In this document: positions 11,769-23,578 of the stretch, piece after piece
How positions within the stretch are numbered: the stretch's first letter is position 1
Layout: each line of letters opens with the position of its first letter
Origin: Paramacrobiotus richtersi
Lineage: Eukaryota; Tardigrada; Eutardigrada; Parachela; Macrobiotidae
DNA: 35,628 nucleotides
Assembly: GCA_034698045.1 (NCBI GenBank)
Contig: JAQGAU010000186.1
Span: 1-35,628, forward strand
Direction of reading: 5' to 3'
Made by a program: the position numbers and the translations under genes
Notes under the pieces: generated by a model
Seen by the model: the letters and a program-made list of their open reading frames with translations, nothing else
The model's database searches: none
What the model was told of the DNA's origin: nothing

Positions 11769-14700
11769 TCAGCAACTCCGCACTGCAACAAGCCAGTAAG
11801 TCGTCATATCCGATTTTCCCTTGATTGTGATCAGACCCCGGGTTTCCGTGAGGAATTCGGGAAACTGTTGCAAAATTTTCTGACTATCCGTGCTGATATG
11901 AATACGCCCCGACATTCCATGGCTGCACATTCTAGAGGTCGTATTTATGGTGTCGCCAAATCTGCGTATCAAAAGAAGACGATCAACTGAATGTTGCAAA
12001 GAAGATCACAGCACTTACAAACAGTATCGAGGCCTCTTTTGTCCCATTAATCCAGCTGCACATGATCCTTAACGACATCACAATTTAATGGTATACTACC
12101 AGAATGAAATTTCGAAAATGTTCTACCCGAATGGAAGCCGACTTTCAAGTGTAAGCCACCTAAGAACTCCAGTTTTGATTCCGTATCTCTCAACTTGAGC
12201 GCAAAACTTGCAATACGCTTGACATGCTCATCGCCATTTCGTTCAGGTACGCCGCTAGCTACCTATATGTAGAAAGCTGTGCCTTGATCTTTGCAGGAAA
12301 TGGGACTGAAGAAAGAAATGACTATCTCGCGAGCTATCGTAAACTTACCATAAATGAGTCTCCAATAGCTTCCACTTTGTACACATCGCAAGCAGTTGAT
12401 AGTCTATCGATGCATGCCTCCGTTTCAACCATCAGACCAATTATGCTGTGTGGTAAACTGATCTTCATGAAATCTGCAAATCCGACCAAATCGGTGAACA
12501 TGACCGTCACGCAGTCGAAGAACTCCGGTAGCACGCTTCCGCCTTGACGGAGCTGTTTCGCTATGGTTCTGACAGTAAACGACGGCAATAAGTACCAGGT
12601 CAATCCTAAAGGATGTGCAGTACGTGTATAAGCATAATCACCTCACCGTGGTAGAAACTGGTTTATAATCGCATCACACTTGTGCATCTCATCTTTCAGT
12701 TCCAGTGTCCGAACTGCTACTTGGTCTTCCAGGTCGGCCGAGTACTGTACCAGTCGTTTGTGAACTCTTTCAAACAGGGACCGTTGCCGGCCACCGAATA
12801 AACCCGGCATGACCTGTGCAAGATCTGAGCGCAGATGGTGAATGTCTGGACGTTTGTGCGGATCAGTATTCCAACAAGATGTAATGGCAGCTTTTACGCT
12901 TGTTAAATTTGAGAAATCCAGATCTTGTAGGAAACTATTCCTTTTTCCTGTGCCTACGGAGTGGGGCGTGCTAATATACTTTTACGTGTTGCCTATTTGG
13001 AAAAGTGTGAAGAATACCATTCATCGAAACCAACTTTCGAAATAGGCCACCCGCGGTCAGTATATCATAAACAATCATTGCGGAAGAGAAAATGTCCGCC
13101 GCTTGCCACGATTTAACATCATTTGCTTCGGATGTGGACCAGTACATCGATTCCCAGACGGAATCCTGGTTGGATATTTTGAGGTCTTTACAAGCTGTTA
13201 AAAGTTCCTTTTCCATTCTGTCGATTGCCACGAACATCAACTTTAAGTTAAAGTGCTTATCAATCCGGCAAGTTAGAGGAGTAATCCGGCCGTGGAAATG
13301 CAGCGGTGAAGTGTGGATGTACAATATTGCCTAAGAGAGTCCGTTATCCGCAAGACTGCAACGACAGAATTCAAAGATTAAAATCAAGATTCTTACATTA
13401 AGGTAATCCGCGATCAAGGAATTCGCCAGTGCAGGATCTGCCGTGAAACAGCTATCAAATACATCTGGTAGCGAGCCTCTCGTCGGGCTTTCTGTTACGG
13501 CAAATATGGAAAAAGCTGTCTTTGTCTCCTTGATCGCCAGTCCGTTAAATCGGCAAATGTTCAAGTGTTCCATTCTGTACAACTGTAACAACAGCGGCCG
13601 CAGATAAATTTTAATGAAAACCCATGTCAAGATTCACAACAAACCTTTCTCAGTAGTAATAACAGATGTTTATTAGAGGAGAGTTCCGCAAAGGTCACTG
13701 GCTGGGCTCTGCTTGCTAATTTTGTGCACATTACCGTGGCATGGTTATACTCGGCGAAGGTTACTCTCTAGAAACAAACGACCATTCAACGAGAAAGAGG
13801 TATCGGTTGGTCTACAGTGGCTAAATTGTAACCAAGAGTTAGTGTTTTTGCTGTACGTACGTCTTTCGATTCTTGGATGGGTGTATTGGGGTTTGTGTGA
13901 ACGGCGACCCGCTGCACAGAAACATGGGACTGTGGCGCAAGATCCTGCTCCAAATTTATCTGCCACCAATCACTGTTGTGTAGCGGGTCGTGGGCTTTAT
14001 ATCGTCGCCTGTGTTACAAATACGAATAAAATCCGGTATACGATAGACAATGCCTGTTACACTTTCTATAGAAGTATGTACCTGACATATTCCAGCGCAA
14101 CCGTTCCGAGGAGCAGGCACGATGCCAGTAAAGGCAGGACGATCGTATAGATGCTACGATTATCGTCTAAATGCGAGAAGCGAATTAGCCGAATAGGCTT
14201 TCTGTTCTGCACACATAAGGCACATTTACCTGCTAGTAGACAGTCCCGGTGTATATAACCACAAGTAGGCCTGCTCGCTGGTGGAAAGGTAGCGTTGACC
14301 CAAGTGGTCAAATAAAAAACTTCAACCACTTCTCCATTTCTGCCAAGTTTCTCTAAAAATGGCTACAACGACCGAAACATACCATACTGTCACAATTTAC
14401 CCTGAAATGTTAAACCATCACGCTACCTCGCGACTTCCAGATGTTGTGAAATGGGAGAGCATAAAATCGGTATGCCGCTGCCCTTCGGTATCAATGTACA
14501 TGCTATCACCGCAGGTTGCATCGCTAAACGTTCGATTGAGAAAGTTTCGTGCCAGAGTTGTTCCACCTCTATAGGAATCCGCTCCGTCAAACAACGTCTC
14601 GTTCAGAACCTGTTATAACTAAATCAAAATTAAGAAGACATTCGTCGGAATATGTTTATGAGTTGCGATTGCTTGCCTTTCCAAGCGCAGTAATGGTCAG

Positions 14701-17249
14701 ATAGTTTTCACATATGGGAAGATAGATCTGCAAACATTAAATATATCGCTAATGCTGCAGAGCTTTGTTTGCTTGCTCCGAGAAATTACTTGATCTGACG
14801 GCTGGTAAGTGAAGTTGAAATCCCGTCGGGATCTGGCAAGGAAGGTTTCTTCTAGTGTTTTGTTCGTGGAAGCACCTTGGGCGTAATCGCTTGGGTGTAT
14901 GATCAACAGCGACTGGAATGCTTGGAAAGCAGCCTATCGCAGATAGAAGCAGCCTTTGTTACGGTTGATCTAAGAGTTCCAAATTGTTCACAGTTTGTTT
15001 GTACTGTTGCAATTTTTTAGTCTCAAAGCGCTCGCTCTCTCTAATATTGAACATTCGTTATAGTATCCTCATAAGTTTGGGCTTTTATTTATCCTCATAC
15101 TCCTGCAATCTGTATGTACTTCAACTTGTGTCATAGCTTTATAATACAACCATGTTGATTGCTAACCAGGTCCTTAGCTTGGCAAACCTCCGGTTAGAAT
15201 TTCGCACAGAACAGCAAGTTGTAACGGGAACGCACACAGAGGGTCCCATAACGCACACGAGCGTACGGGTATCTTGATACCCCTCCGTTTTTGCGCCTAT
15301 GTTACAGCTTGCAGTTTGTGCGAAATTCTAACCGTAGGATTATCGACTTAAGGGTCTAGTTAGCATCTTTTTTTTGGGTTGTTACTTTATTAGCAAGAGC
15401 CGCAACAATACGTAATGCCAGCGCGTTGAGGTTATGATAACGATAACATGAACAGTGTAAAGTTAGCATAATATTCTCAAGCTGTGGCACAAGTCGAAGT
15501 ATGTACGAGTACACTTTATACAGGTTTAAATCTCAACGTTTAGAGTGTCCCGAGCGTACTACTAACTACTACTGTAACCATTTAATATCAGAACATTTAG
15601 AAAAACGACAGTCATGGATACTCAAGAAGCAGACCGTACTGCATCGTTATCGTCGTGATTCTCCCAGTCTAGCGGAGGGAACATATAATGCTCGACAGCT
15701 ATGTAGACCTATCATCAGGGAAATTGTCGTCATAACAAATGGAACATTGTCAACATCAGCATGGATATTACATATTCGCCGTCAGTCATGTTCATGGCGA
15801 TCGCGGTCACCTGCAAAACTGCCATAACTGATTCGAACTCGAGATAACAGCAAAAAAGTTCTTTATTACCATAAATTGCCGTAAAAGTGATCCCTCGCCA
15901 AAGAACAGCACAACTATTCAAAAACAATGTGGTCATGAAATGTGTATCTATTTGTTTCTATTTTTAATTTCTAAAACTATTCTTACATCCCGGGAGAATG
16001 CGATTTAACTAACCTCGGCTGGTTTGGCGTATTTCCTCCAAAACCGGAACAAAATATCCAGAAGGGAGTTCTTGGATCTCTATTAAACGATGCACGGTGT
16101 GTATGATGTTTTTTTGACTTCCAAGATCACTAATGAGTCTAGCAGCCACTGAGGCGTAAAACGCGTTGGATGAAGCGATGATAACAGATACGGATGTCCA
16201 GCTGTATTTGTTAAGAATATCGATGTAAAACTCGGAACACCCGGTCATGAAAAAGTTGTTAGTGCAGATCCATGTGGGATGATGTTGTCGATCACGAATC
16301 TTCGAACTAGCTGATACCCTACAAGCCAAAGCCAAATTATACAAAATCTCACATCGGGCAGTAAAAAAGTAGCATCAGTTTTTAAATGGTTAACTTCAAA
16401 AGCAGTTCTTTTACAGGCCCATGAGAAAACCAAGGCTGTTTGCTTATTACACAGTGCAAACTAAGTGCAAAAGTAAATGGAACGCTTACAATACACTCGC
16501 TACGAACAGCCGTTGTTCAGGTATATGTAGTACTACCTACGTTGATATCCATAAAGTGTCCCATTGTGTCTGGAAGTACGGCAAATCGGTATTGTCTACA
16601 CATGCTGCAAAGCAATGTAATCATATTTATGCTTATATATACTAAATGATTGACCATTCAAAGGTGGATTTGAGGAGCGTAGCCGTTTTGTTAAAGGCTC
16701 AGACTCGAGTAGAAAAAATTGGTTTAAATTGGCGAGATATGTGCGGTAGTTATAACTATAGCAATACACGTAACTTGTGGCATGAGTCACTGCTAGCACA
16801 ATCAATCACAAAGCATAACAGTAATATTATTGTGGTGGACGACAGTAGCTGGCTGCTGAATAAATACCTTTTACAGTATTTTACTGTCTGTGAAACTTTC
16901 CTGACTCGCTCTAGACATACGTTACCTGACTCAATGAATACCGTAACGTCATGTTCTTCCCGTTTGCTATAATACCACTCTGATGCCATTCTGACCACCC
17001 TGTCTCTAGAATCTTCGCACGTAGGGTAATCGGGATCGTAGACGAAAGCCAAGTTAAAATGGATACCGTTGTATTTTTTCTCCAGATTCTCCACAGCCAA
17101 AGAAATTCCCGGTCCAATGTACGGGATTGACATGTACGACTCAGTGTCAATAAACCCCAGCACCGCGATACTGACGTTCAAAATCCGCATGTAAGCGTCT
17201 GCGCCGTTTCCGGCTGATAAGGCGCGGAAGTGCTGAGAAGAATTGTCCA
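11769..17249 (-). CDS. Receptor-type (membrane) guanylate cyclase
   Basis: Minus-strand exons: 16926-about 17249 (5' end uncertain, open to 17301), 16541-16604, 16014-16318, 15870-15913, 15772-15810, 15640-15708, 14790-14912, 14677-14727, 14422-14609, 14082-14339, 13861-13972, 13645-13767, 13397-13582, 13018-13330, 12647-12953, 12349-12568, 12100-12262, 12019-12055, 11769-11961. Phases agree at every junction. The ectodomain is an ANF-receptor fold (SIAVLGF, PTWICTNN, SWTSVSVII, VTAIAMNMTDGEYV, GTTLARNFLNRTF). WVNATFPPASRPTCGY precedes the TM helix YTIVLPLLASCLLLGTVALE. A degenerate kinase-homology domain follows (YIHTSPLHFHG), then SCWNTDPHKRPD, a coiled coil and the cyclase. There FTDLVGF, YKVEAIGD, RPRYC and NTTSRM keep the metal, guanine and ribose/transition-state residues, so it should make cGMP. 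A signal-peptide exon was not found. The donor at 12100 adds a few residues after the HSG motif; 12127 is the alternative. Confidence 0.85.
15160..15365. repeat. 206-bp foldback element in a guanylate cyclase intron
   Basis: Two imperfect inverted arms of roughly 70 bp begin and end with TGCTAAC/GTTAGCA. The best-conserved inner part is cggttagaatttcgcaca (15191-15208) against its reverse complement at about 15317-15334, with a loop of about 70 bp. It lies in the intron between exons 15640-15708 and 14790-14912, one of the longest in the gene. The form fits a MITE or other non-autonomous DNA transposon; no clear target-site duplication was seen. Confidence 0.7.
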
Positions 17250-17742
17250 TTTTTACTGCTGGATGTGGAACAGACTGAGCTACACAACCTCCAGACTTCA
17301 CGATCTATCTTGACTGTAGGAAGCACATCCACAGCGAATCAAGCGCTTATGCAGGTTTGCTACCGATTGCGGGGTGACGTTTCCTGGGAAATTATCTCCG
17401 AGTGGTCCACAATCTGTTTGGAGAAGTGTCATTCCAACGACTATATCCGGATCTCTACTGCGTTTTTAGACGTGACGTTGTGCGCGTCATTGAGCTTGAT
17501 GTTTTGTTCGAGCACACAAATATGAATGGGATTACAGAACACAATGTTTGAGAACGCTCTGCGCCAGTGCGTTGGCTACGCAGGTGCTTACGATATCATA
17601 ACCGTAAAATTAATTTTCGAACTGAAGTGTGGGGTTGCTGCATATAATATTCCACTTGACGGGATCACTTGACGATGGTAGATTAAGATGACGGTGTCGG
17701 TCAAAATTGTAATCTGACTAGCACAAACGTTTGCTCTGCTCC

Positions 17743-17895
17743 ATTCACTCGAAGCTGCTCGTCTAGGGTAATTAGAGAACAATTTCACTGTTTACTCTGC
17801 ACCGAGTAAACCTGGAAGAGTCTAACTTACTGCATAATAATAAAGTAAACAGTGAAATTGTTCTCTAATTACGCTAGCGAACGACTTCGATTCAC
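17743..17895. repeat. Long inverted repeat 5' of the guanylate cyclase
   Basis: Left arm 17743-17796 and right arm 17844-17895 are reverse complements. The inner 28 bases, from taattagagaacaatttcac onward, are essentially identical, and the outer 25 are imperfect. The spacer is about 47 bp. The left arm overlaps an open minus-strand stretch (17588-17788) that contains a segment faintly like the ANF-receptor fold, so this may be an inverted duplication of part of an old exon or a small foldback transposon. Confidence 0.7.
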
Positions 17896-19670
17896 CAGAT
17901 ATCGTTCGCACAGTAACTCACAGGAATGAGAACATTGAAATTTTGTGCACTTTTTCCTACACATAACGTCATTAAAACTTGCAGATCTGACAGAAGTGTA
18001 GAGCACTGGGAAATGTAGAGGTGCATTACACAACACGCGTCTAACAATAACACATAACAATAAGATATGTTGGCAAAACATAATTCACCGTTGTCTGTAC
18101 TTGACTTTATACCTAGCTAGACACATAGGTGTATGTCGTTTATGTGACCTTGGGTCAACACGAGAAGGAGGTAACTATATAGCTAGAGGCAGACTTAAAA
18201 CACGCAGAGAAACTCTCATACTTTATAGTATATTCGTGTTCCCAAGATCTATACGCGGTTACGGTTTTTCTTAGTAGAGAGCTAAAATAATGACATTCAG
18301 CAGTGAAGTATTTATGTCGACACATCACAATGCGGTTCATTAATCAAGAAAATCGATAGAAGTGTAGATACCTCTTCCAGTAATCTGTTATCAACATGTT
18401 TTTGAGGCTGGTTTAAATGTCTCATTCCATCCGCACGAACTGATAATGCCACGCAGGTCATGTGAAATACCATCCGTAGCACCCGTAGGTAAACTGTCCT
18501 GTCTGAGTTTACTACGCCGGCGGGCACTCCAGTCGCAGTAATGATTATTTCTCACGGTATGCGTCTTTGGAAAGGTCAGCTGCGTCAAGACCTGTGCACA
18601 ATCTAAAACAGCACAGCTCTATCTAACTTTAGCCTCTTTGTGCTCTGAATGTTGCAACACTACTTTAGAAAGATTTTTGTGCCGTTTTTATTTGAAAAAT
18701 AACCTACTGCTGCCATGAAAGGAAAGGTCAAAGTCCGAGAGTGTGCCGTTGCAGTACCATTACCGCTGTGCCACGGGCCAGTTCCAATGACCCAAAAAGA
18801 CTTTACTCACATGTAACTCTAGACAGAATTAAGCGGTATATCGACTGAAAACCCTGATACAAAAATCAAATCAGTCTCGGCGTATTTTGAAATTTTGGGA
18901 CTGACAAATTTGTTGTAAGATTCAAGTTTCTGAAACCTTTTCAGGTATTCCGTTTAAATAGTGCGTAATTTAAACCAGAAATTTCAAAATCAAGCGGTAC
19001 AGAAAGAACTGGCTTATCATATGAGATACCACAAAATACTGCTTCTTGAACTGGTGAACTATGCTAGCAGCCCAAACATTTCGGTCGGACTTGACCAAAC
19101 CGCAGTGTAAGGCCAAAAACAACCAAACAATATCCCTATATCCCTTCCCCGGAGAAGGCGGTAAACAGCAGGGTGACCCCTAACGATGGGCGCGGTGTTC
19201 AGCTAACCTGTTAAAGATTTTCCCTTAGTTTGGCACGACCACTTCTTACGGATTTGTCATTTGTGGCGCGGGCGGTCTACAGAAACAAGAGACATGCCGC
19301 TGTTGTTTCAATCGTGATCTACATGCGTATTTTATCATGCCGTGCCTTTCTCTAGACCTTGCCGCAAGCACGGCGCGTCAGCGCATAATTTTTGAATAAA
19401 CCAGTGGCTGCAAAGGCGCCTTCGTATGTCATGATTTCTGCGGGTAAACGAGTCACCTTATCGTTACTGTATTCATATATGACACACAATACACAGTGAC
19501 GATCAGCCAGTCGTTCCGTTCTACATGTGTAACGCCAACATCTATCTCTTCACATACAGGTTCAGCTTGACCGGGACAAGAAGTAAACCGCGGATTACTT
19601 CCGTTGCGCAAAGCGACGGAATACCCAGTTCGTTATTTGGTAGTTTTCTAGAGCGTGCTGTTAGTAAATT
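17896..19670. other. Gene-free stretch
   Basis: No coding region or RNA gene was recognised on either strand. Open frames at 18312-18588 (minus) overlap in two frames, lack a recognisable domain and have no partner exons. The last about 200 bp should hold the promoter and 5' leader of the GPCR. A short inverted pair attttgaaattt / aaatttcaaaat lies near 18885 and 18980. Confidence 0.4.
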
Positions 19671-20753
19671 TTGTCACCGTCTAGTTATCACATGGTTATT
19701 CTACTGTCCACAATGTCCAGGTCCAATATAAGTTCGAATTCGTCCCTGGTCTTTCAGTTTCACTACAATAATCTAACGCCATCAGTACAGCTAACCAATG
19801 CAACAACTACTGGTAATAGCGCGTCATCAGCACTTCCCATCGCAGTAACTGCAGTCAGTCTAGCTCTGAACTGTGGCGCACTCCTGGACTTTACGATCCG
19901 GAAAGGACTAAGAACTCCTTTCATCCCATACATTATTGTCTTGTTATTCAGTAACATCCTGTACCTCACTATAAACGGCACTTTAATCGTTCTAACCCAA
20001 TCCTTTAGTAACTGGCGGATTGGAAAGCAAGCTTGTTCCGTACATATCTACAATCGCTACATTATGAACCCAGTCGTGCTCCACATTCATCTGCTGATCG
20101 GTATTAACCGCGGATGGGCCATGACCTTTCCGTTATCGTACAAAACGTTACACACGTTCAAATTCGCATGGATAGTTTGTCTGGCGATGGTCCTGTACAT
20201 CCACATCTGCCAGCTGCCAGGATTTATTCTGGACGCAGCTTACTATCGTCCGCCTTTAGAGAAGGGATGCTGGGTCAACACCAAACAACAATTTTCATGG
20301 GAAATGTTTACAACGTTCTGGATGTTCGCGCCGAAGCTTCTTATTCCACTGGCGTATCCTTTTCTTGTGTGGAAATGGATTCGCATGAGAATCGCTAGAA
20401 CAACCGTCGCAGTCGAGCGTAGCATGGGTCCACCAGTGAAAATAGATAGCCAGGGAACGGTGCAAACAGTTACGAGGAAACGAAGTCGCAATCGCCCGTT
20501 TATTGTACTGACTTTTATGACGATTACCGCTCTCATAACTTGGACGCCTGGTTATCTTTACTACGGTATGGTGAGCTTTGATTACCCGCCAAACCGACTG
20601 GATACACTGAACAGAGTACAGGGAACGGTCAGCCGTTTTCAAGCCCTAGTTGATCCGCTGATTTACGTTCTTGGTACGAGCAGTCTCTATAGTTATGCTG
20701 CCAGGATATGGAAACGAGGAAGACCTGTCCGAAAGGTCACGTCTGCAAGTTAA
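19671..20753 (+). CDS. Single-exon rhodopsin-like GPCR (orphan)
   Basis: An uninterrupted 360-codon frame predicts a seven-helix receptor. In-frame ATGs at 19671, 19692 and 19713 are all possible starts. The N-terminus is extracellular in style, rich in Asn, Ser and Thr with several N-x-S/T glycosylation sites. Helices are visible from about residue 55. The TM3 cysteine (QACSVH) and the ECL2 cysteine (KGCWVN) can form the usual disulfide. The DRY box at the end of TM3 is replaced by NRGWAMTFP, CWxP in TM6 is TWTP, and NPxxY in TM7 is DPLIY, as in many class A receptors. The third inner loop and tail are short and basic (KRGRPVRK). The ligand cannot be told. The lack of introns contrasts with the exon-rich neighbours and may reflect retrocopying followed by tandem expansion. 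Confidence 0.85.
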   Translation: MSPSSYHMVILLSTMSRSNISSNSSLVFQFHYNNLTPSVQLTNATTTGNSASSALPIAVTAVSLALNCGALLDFTIRKGLRTPFIPYIIVLLFSNILYLTINGTLIVLTQSFSNWRIGKQACSVHIYNRYIMNPVVLHIHLLIGINRGWAMTFPLSYKTLHTFKFAWIVCLAMVLYIHICQLPGFILDAAYYRPPLEKGCWVNTKQQFSWEMFTTFWMFAPKLLIPLAYPFLVWKWIRMRIARTTVAVERSMGPPVKIDSQGTVQTVTRKRSRNRPFIVLTFMTITALITWTPGYLYYGMVSFDYPPNRLDTLNRVQGTVSRFQALVDPLIYVLGTSSLYSYAARIWKRGRPVRKVTSAS

Positions 20754-22285
20754 TTTATTTCTCGAGCAGTTGTTCAGCGCGTGATCGTCCTGCTTGCGTA
20801 AGTGCTATTTAGGCTATGCACATGTTAAAACTATCTAATCTGATGGGAAGGCTTCTATTATTTTCCTTGTTTTCATGTGCTTCTTCAACATAAAACAAAC
20901 CAACTGATGTGAGTTTCCTGACCTACTTGCGGCTGCTGCGTGTGAAATGATTCTGTGCAGCTATATAGTAATTACAAACAGTATGTCAGAGATTCTAGAA
21001 TTAGTCCCATTTGATATTTATTCCATAAATTCAATTCAGCTCGGGGAACCAAAGTTGTGAATTCATCCCCGATTGTAAGATACACGCACGTGAACATGTT
21101 TGGGTGCAACTGCACAGCAGAAAAACGCACTGCTTTCTAGGTACTCGCTTAGCGGACCAGCCATTTTCATTAGTACAATCACTACAATTACGGCTCCCGC
21201 AGACCTTGGCTGGACTTTGATAAGTGGGCAGTTTCTTCTTCTTCATCGACTGGACTGGATTGGCCTTGAGCCATGGGGAAACCCGACACCACAGTGCGCG
21301 GTACTGTACGCACGTGCTTCGACTTCTGCCAGCAGATATGATGTCGCATGCGTGTACCGTACCATTATGTGAAGTGCTGAATGTAATGCAGAAAAATAAA
21401 CACTTTGGTGAACACTTTCCCATGAAACAGATATTTATTTCGCCGTATAAATACTTTGTGCGCCTGTTCTAATTTAACCGCGGAGAAGCTTACGTCGACG
21501 ACCCAACCGGTGGGACGATTTAGGTTACCAGCTCATGTGATTGAAATTTGAGCACAGTACAGCCTATCACTAATCTTGGCCAGAGCGCATGCTTCATTAT
21601 GGCTGTATACGGATTTCAGTGAAAGTAGCCTATACAGTCATGACGTTATGTTGTCCGGATCTGGAAACGATCGATCCTGCTCGAAAGGTCATGTCTACAA
21701 GTTATTTATTTCCCGAGCATTTGTTAAACGTATTATAGCGAAAGTTATTTAGGCTTGCAGGCTATGTTAAAACCATCTGTTCTGATGTACAAACGTGTTT
21801 TCATATGTTAAATTTCCTGTTTTGATTCATTACAATAAATCTACTGGAGTACGTAGATTGCGGTCGGTAACAGCGTTATTTACAGCAAAATACCGATCGC
21901 GTTAAATTTGTTAATTACATATTGTAACAGGTGAGTGTACTTGCGATACCGATAAGTGTATGGCAACTAGAAAGGATATGGAAACATTAGTTACAATTAT
22001 TATGCTTCTTGTCGGTAGTGCCAATCAACTACAAATGCCACTAGTAATATCATCTTCTTCGTTTACAAACGTCGCGCATATCGAGCATAATCGGCTCCAT
22101 GTGCAACCTCAGTCAGTTGTTGTTTATTCGGTAGTACACCTTTTTAATTAGGTACACGGATTAATATTATTATGTAATATAATAGCACAATGCAAGTGGA
22201 AACGGTAACACCCATGGTGCGTGACGAGGAGTACACAGGCTTCGTAAATCCCAAGCTACAACGTCGTACAAAATCCAAATTAGTA
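20754..22285. other. Intergenic, GPCR to cystine-knot cluster
   Basis: Holds the GPCR 3' flank and a decayed GPCR tail (listed separately). A 130-codon cysteine-containing frame on the minus strand (21031-21423) has a TATTTATA on its strand about 23 bp upstream (21446-21453) and an AATAAA about 10 bp past its stop, but it has no recognisable domain or good signal peptide; I do not call it a gene. From about 22030 the sequence belongs to the duplicated cystine-knot unit. Confidence 0.35.
21637..21780 (+). pseudogene. Relic of a second GPCR 3' end
   Basis: This stretch aligns with 20692-20840, the last codons and 3' flank of the GPCR: both contain an R-I-W-K-R codon run (ggatctggaaacga versus ggatatggaaacga), then cgaaaggtca, then acaagtta/gcaagtta and a tttatttc-cgagca block. 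The body of a receptor was not found upstream, so only the tail of a former tandem copy survives. Confidence 0.65.
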
Positions 22286-22818
22286 TCACGGCGTGCGGAA
22301 CTCCCAATCGCAGATACCGAAACCATTAGCGGCAATATTCTCACACGACGACCCCGGGCAGCACTTCTCGTCAGCGTTGTTATTCGAACATGCCTTCCCG
22401 TGTCTACGACAGCACTCAGCCACGAACATCTGCGGAAACAAAAAATCAGGACCCGGTATTACTGTATTGTACTGGGTGTGCGTTAAATTTTCGGATCGAA
22501 TGAATGGAACTTTTCAACAGTAATATCGATACTTTTATTCTAAATTTAGGCAAATGTCCTTTAGAAATTATGTTCAAAATAATCGTTACACGTATAGGGA
22601 ATTTAACCTCGATATTTGAAAGTCCCACAATTCCTGGATATTATCTTTAAATTCAGAGATTTGCTACAGGTGACAATTCTGTGCGGTAAAACTGTAAAAT
22701 CTGTACACGTTAACATGATAGCTAAAATGTAAGTATGAAGAACAGGTTTCTGTGACAGTCAGCCTGCAAATCTTACCACAAAGGTAAGGACAAGGAAGTA
22801 CAGGATTGTACGATACAT
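22286..22818 (-). CDS. Secreted cystine-knot peptide 1
   Basis: Two exons: 22777-22818 encodes a 14-residue hydrophobic leader (starts MYRTILYFLV) and ends at GTAAGA in phase 0; 22286-22429 follows an AG acceptor and ends in TGA. The second exon carries seven cysteines with spacing C-C-x6-C-x8-CC-x4-C-x10-C, the layout of inhibitor-cystine-knot peptides with one extra cysteine directly before the first knot position. A short tail follows the last cysteine. Small secreted knots of this type serve as toxins, antimicrobial peptides or neuropeptide-like signals in invertebrates; which applies here is unknown. Its 5' and 3' flanks match those of peptide 2. Confidence 0.8.
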
Positions 22819-23578
22819 GAGTATGGTGCGACAAACTGAATGAAATGTAGAAAAAAGATTCAAGAATTTAATAAGATTTTTTTGCTAACAGATTATACAG
22901 TACGTTTTAGCTGCAGTCAGCTCTATGAATACAACTTCCAACGCAACGCTTCGGAATAATACTGCGAACTGTAGCGCCACAATCATTCGATCTGTTTTGC
23001 CAGATTGTTGGCTAGATCTTGTTATAGTTTTTTGATCTTTGGATTTTCTACGGCAATCTGCATACTTCATGGTTCTCGAAGATAGACGAGTATAAATGTT
23101 ACGTTGATCTTCAGTGTTGATCGGGTTTTGTTCAGACTGTGCTGTGATTGCATCGAGACGTTGTTTCGGACCATCATACAGTAGAGATCATGAATTCATG
23201 ATTGTTTAGGACATACAGGATGAATATCAAGTAAGTATAAGAAAAACGAAGAAAAAAAAATAACCCTTCATCATACGGTCTATATATCTTTCATCATCTT
23301 CTTCGTTTGCAAATTCCGTATCGAGCAGATATATTCGGGTTTATGTGCTGCTACAGTCCGTTGTTGTTTATGCGATACAGCGTTGTATACCTGTTTATCT
23401 AGGTACACGCACGTACGTATTCACAATTCAAGCATAATCATCGAACATGATAGCAAAATGCAAGCAGAAGTAGTAAATACCCATGTTGCGTAATGATTAG
23501 TAAGCAGGCTCCTTAAACTACTAGCTACAAGTGTACAGCATCCACAGTGGCGCGGAACTTGGCCGTTAAACGACGTGC

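Noticed and set aside
18312..18588. Overlapping minus-strand frames of 65-71 codons
   Set aside because: No domain, no consistent splice sites, and two frames compete.
21031..21423. 130-codon cysteine-containing minus-strand frame with nearby TATTTATA and AATAAA
   Set aside because: The TATA-like element is too close to the ATG to leave a transcription start and 5' leader, the signal peptide is poor, and the cysteine pattern fits no known knot.
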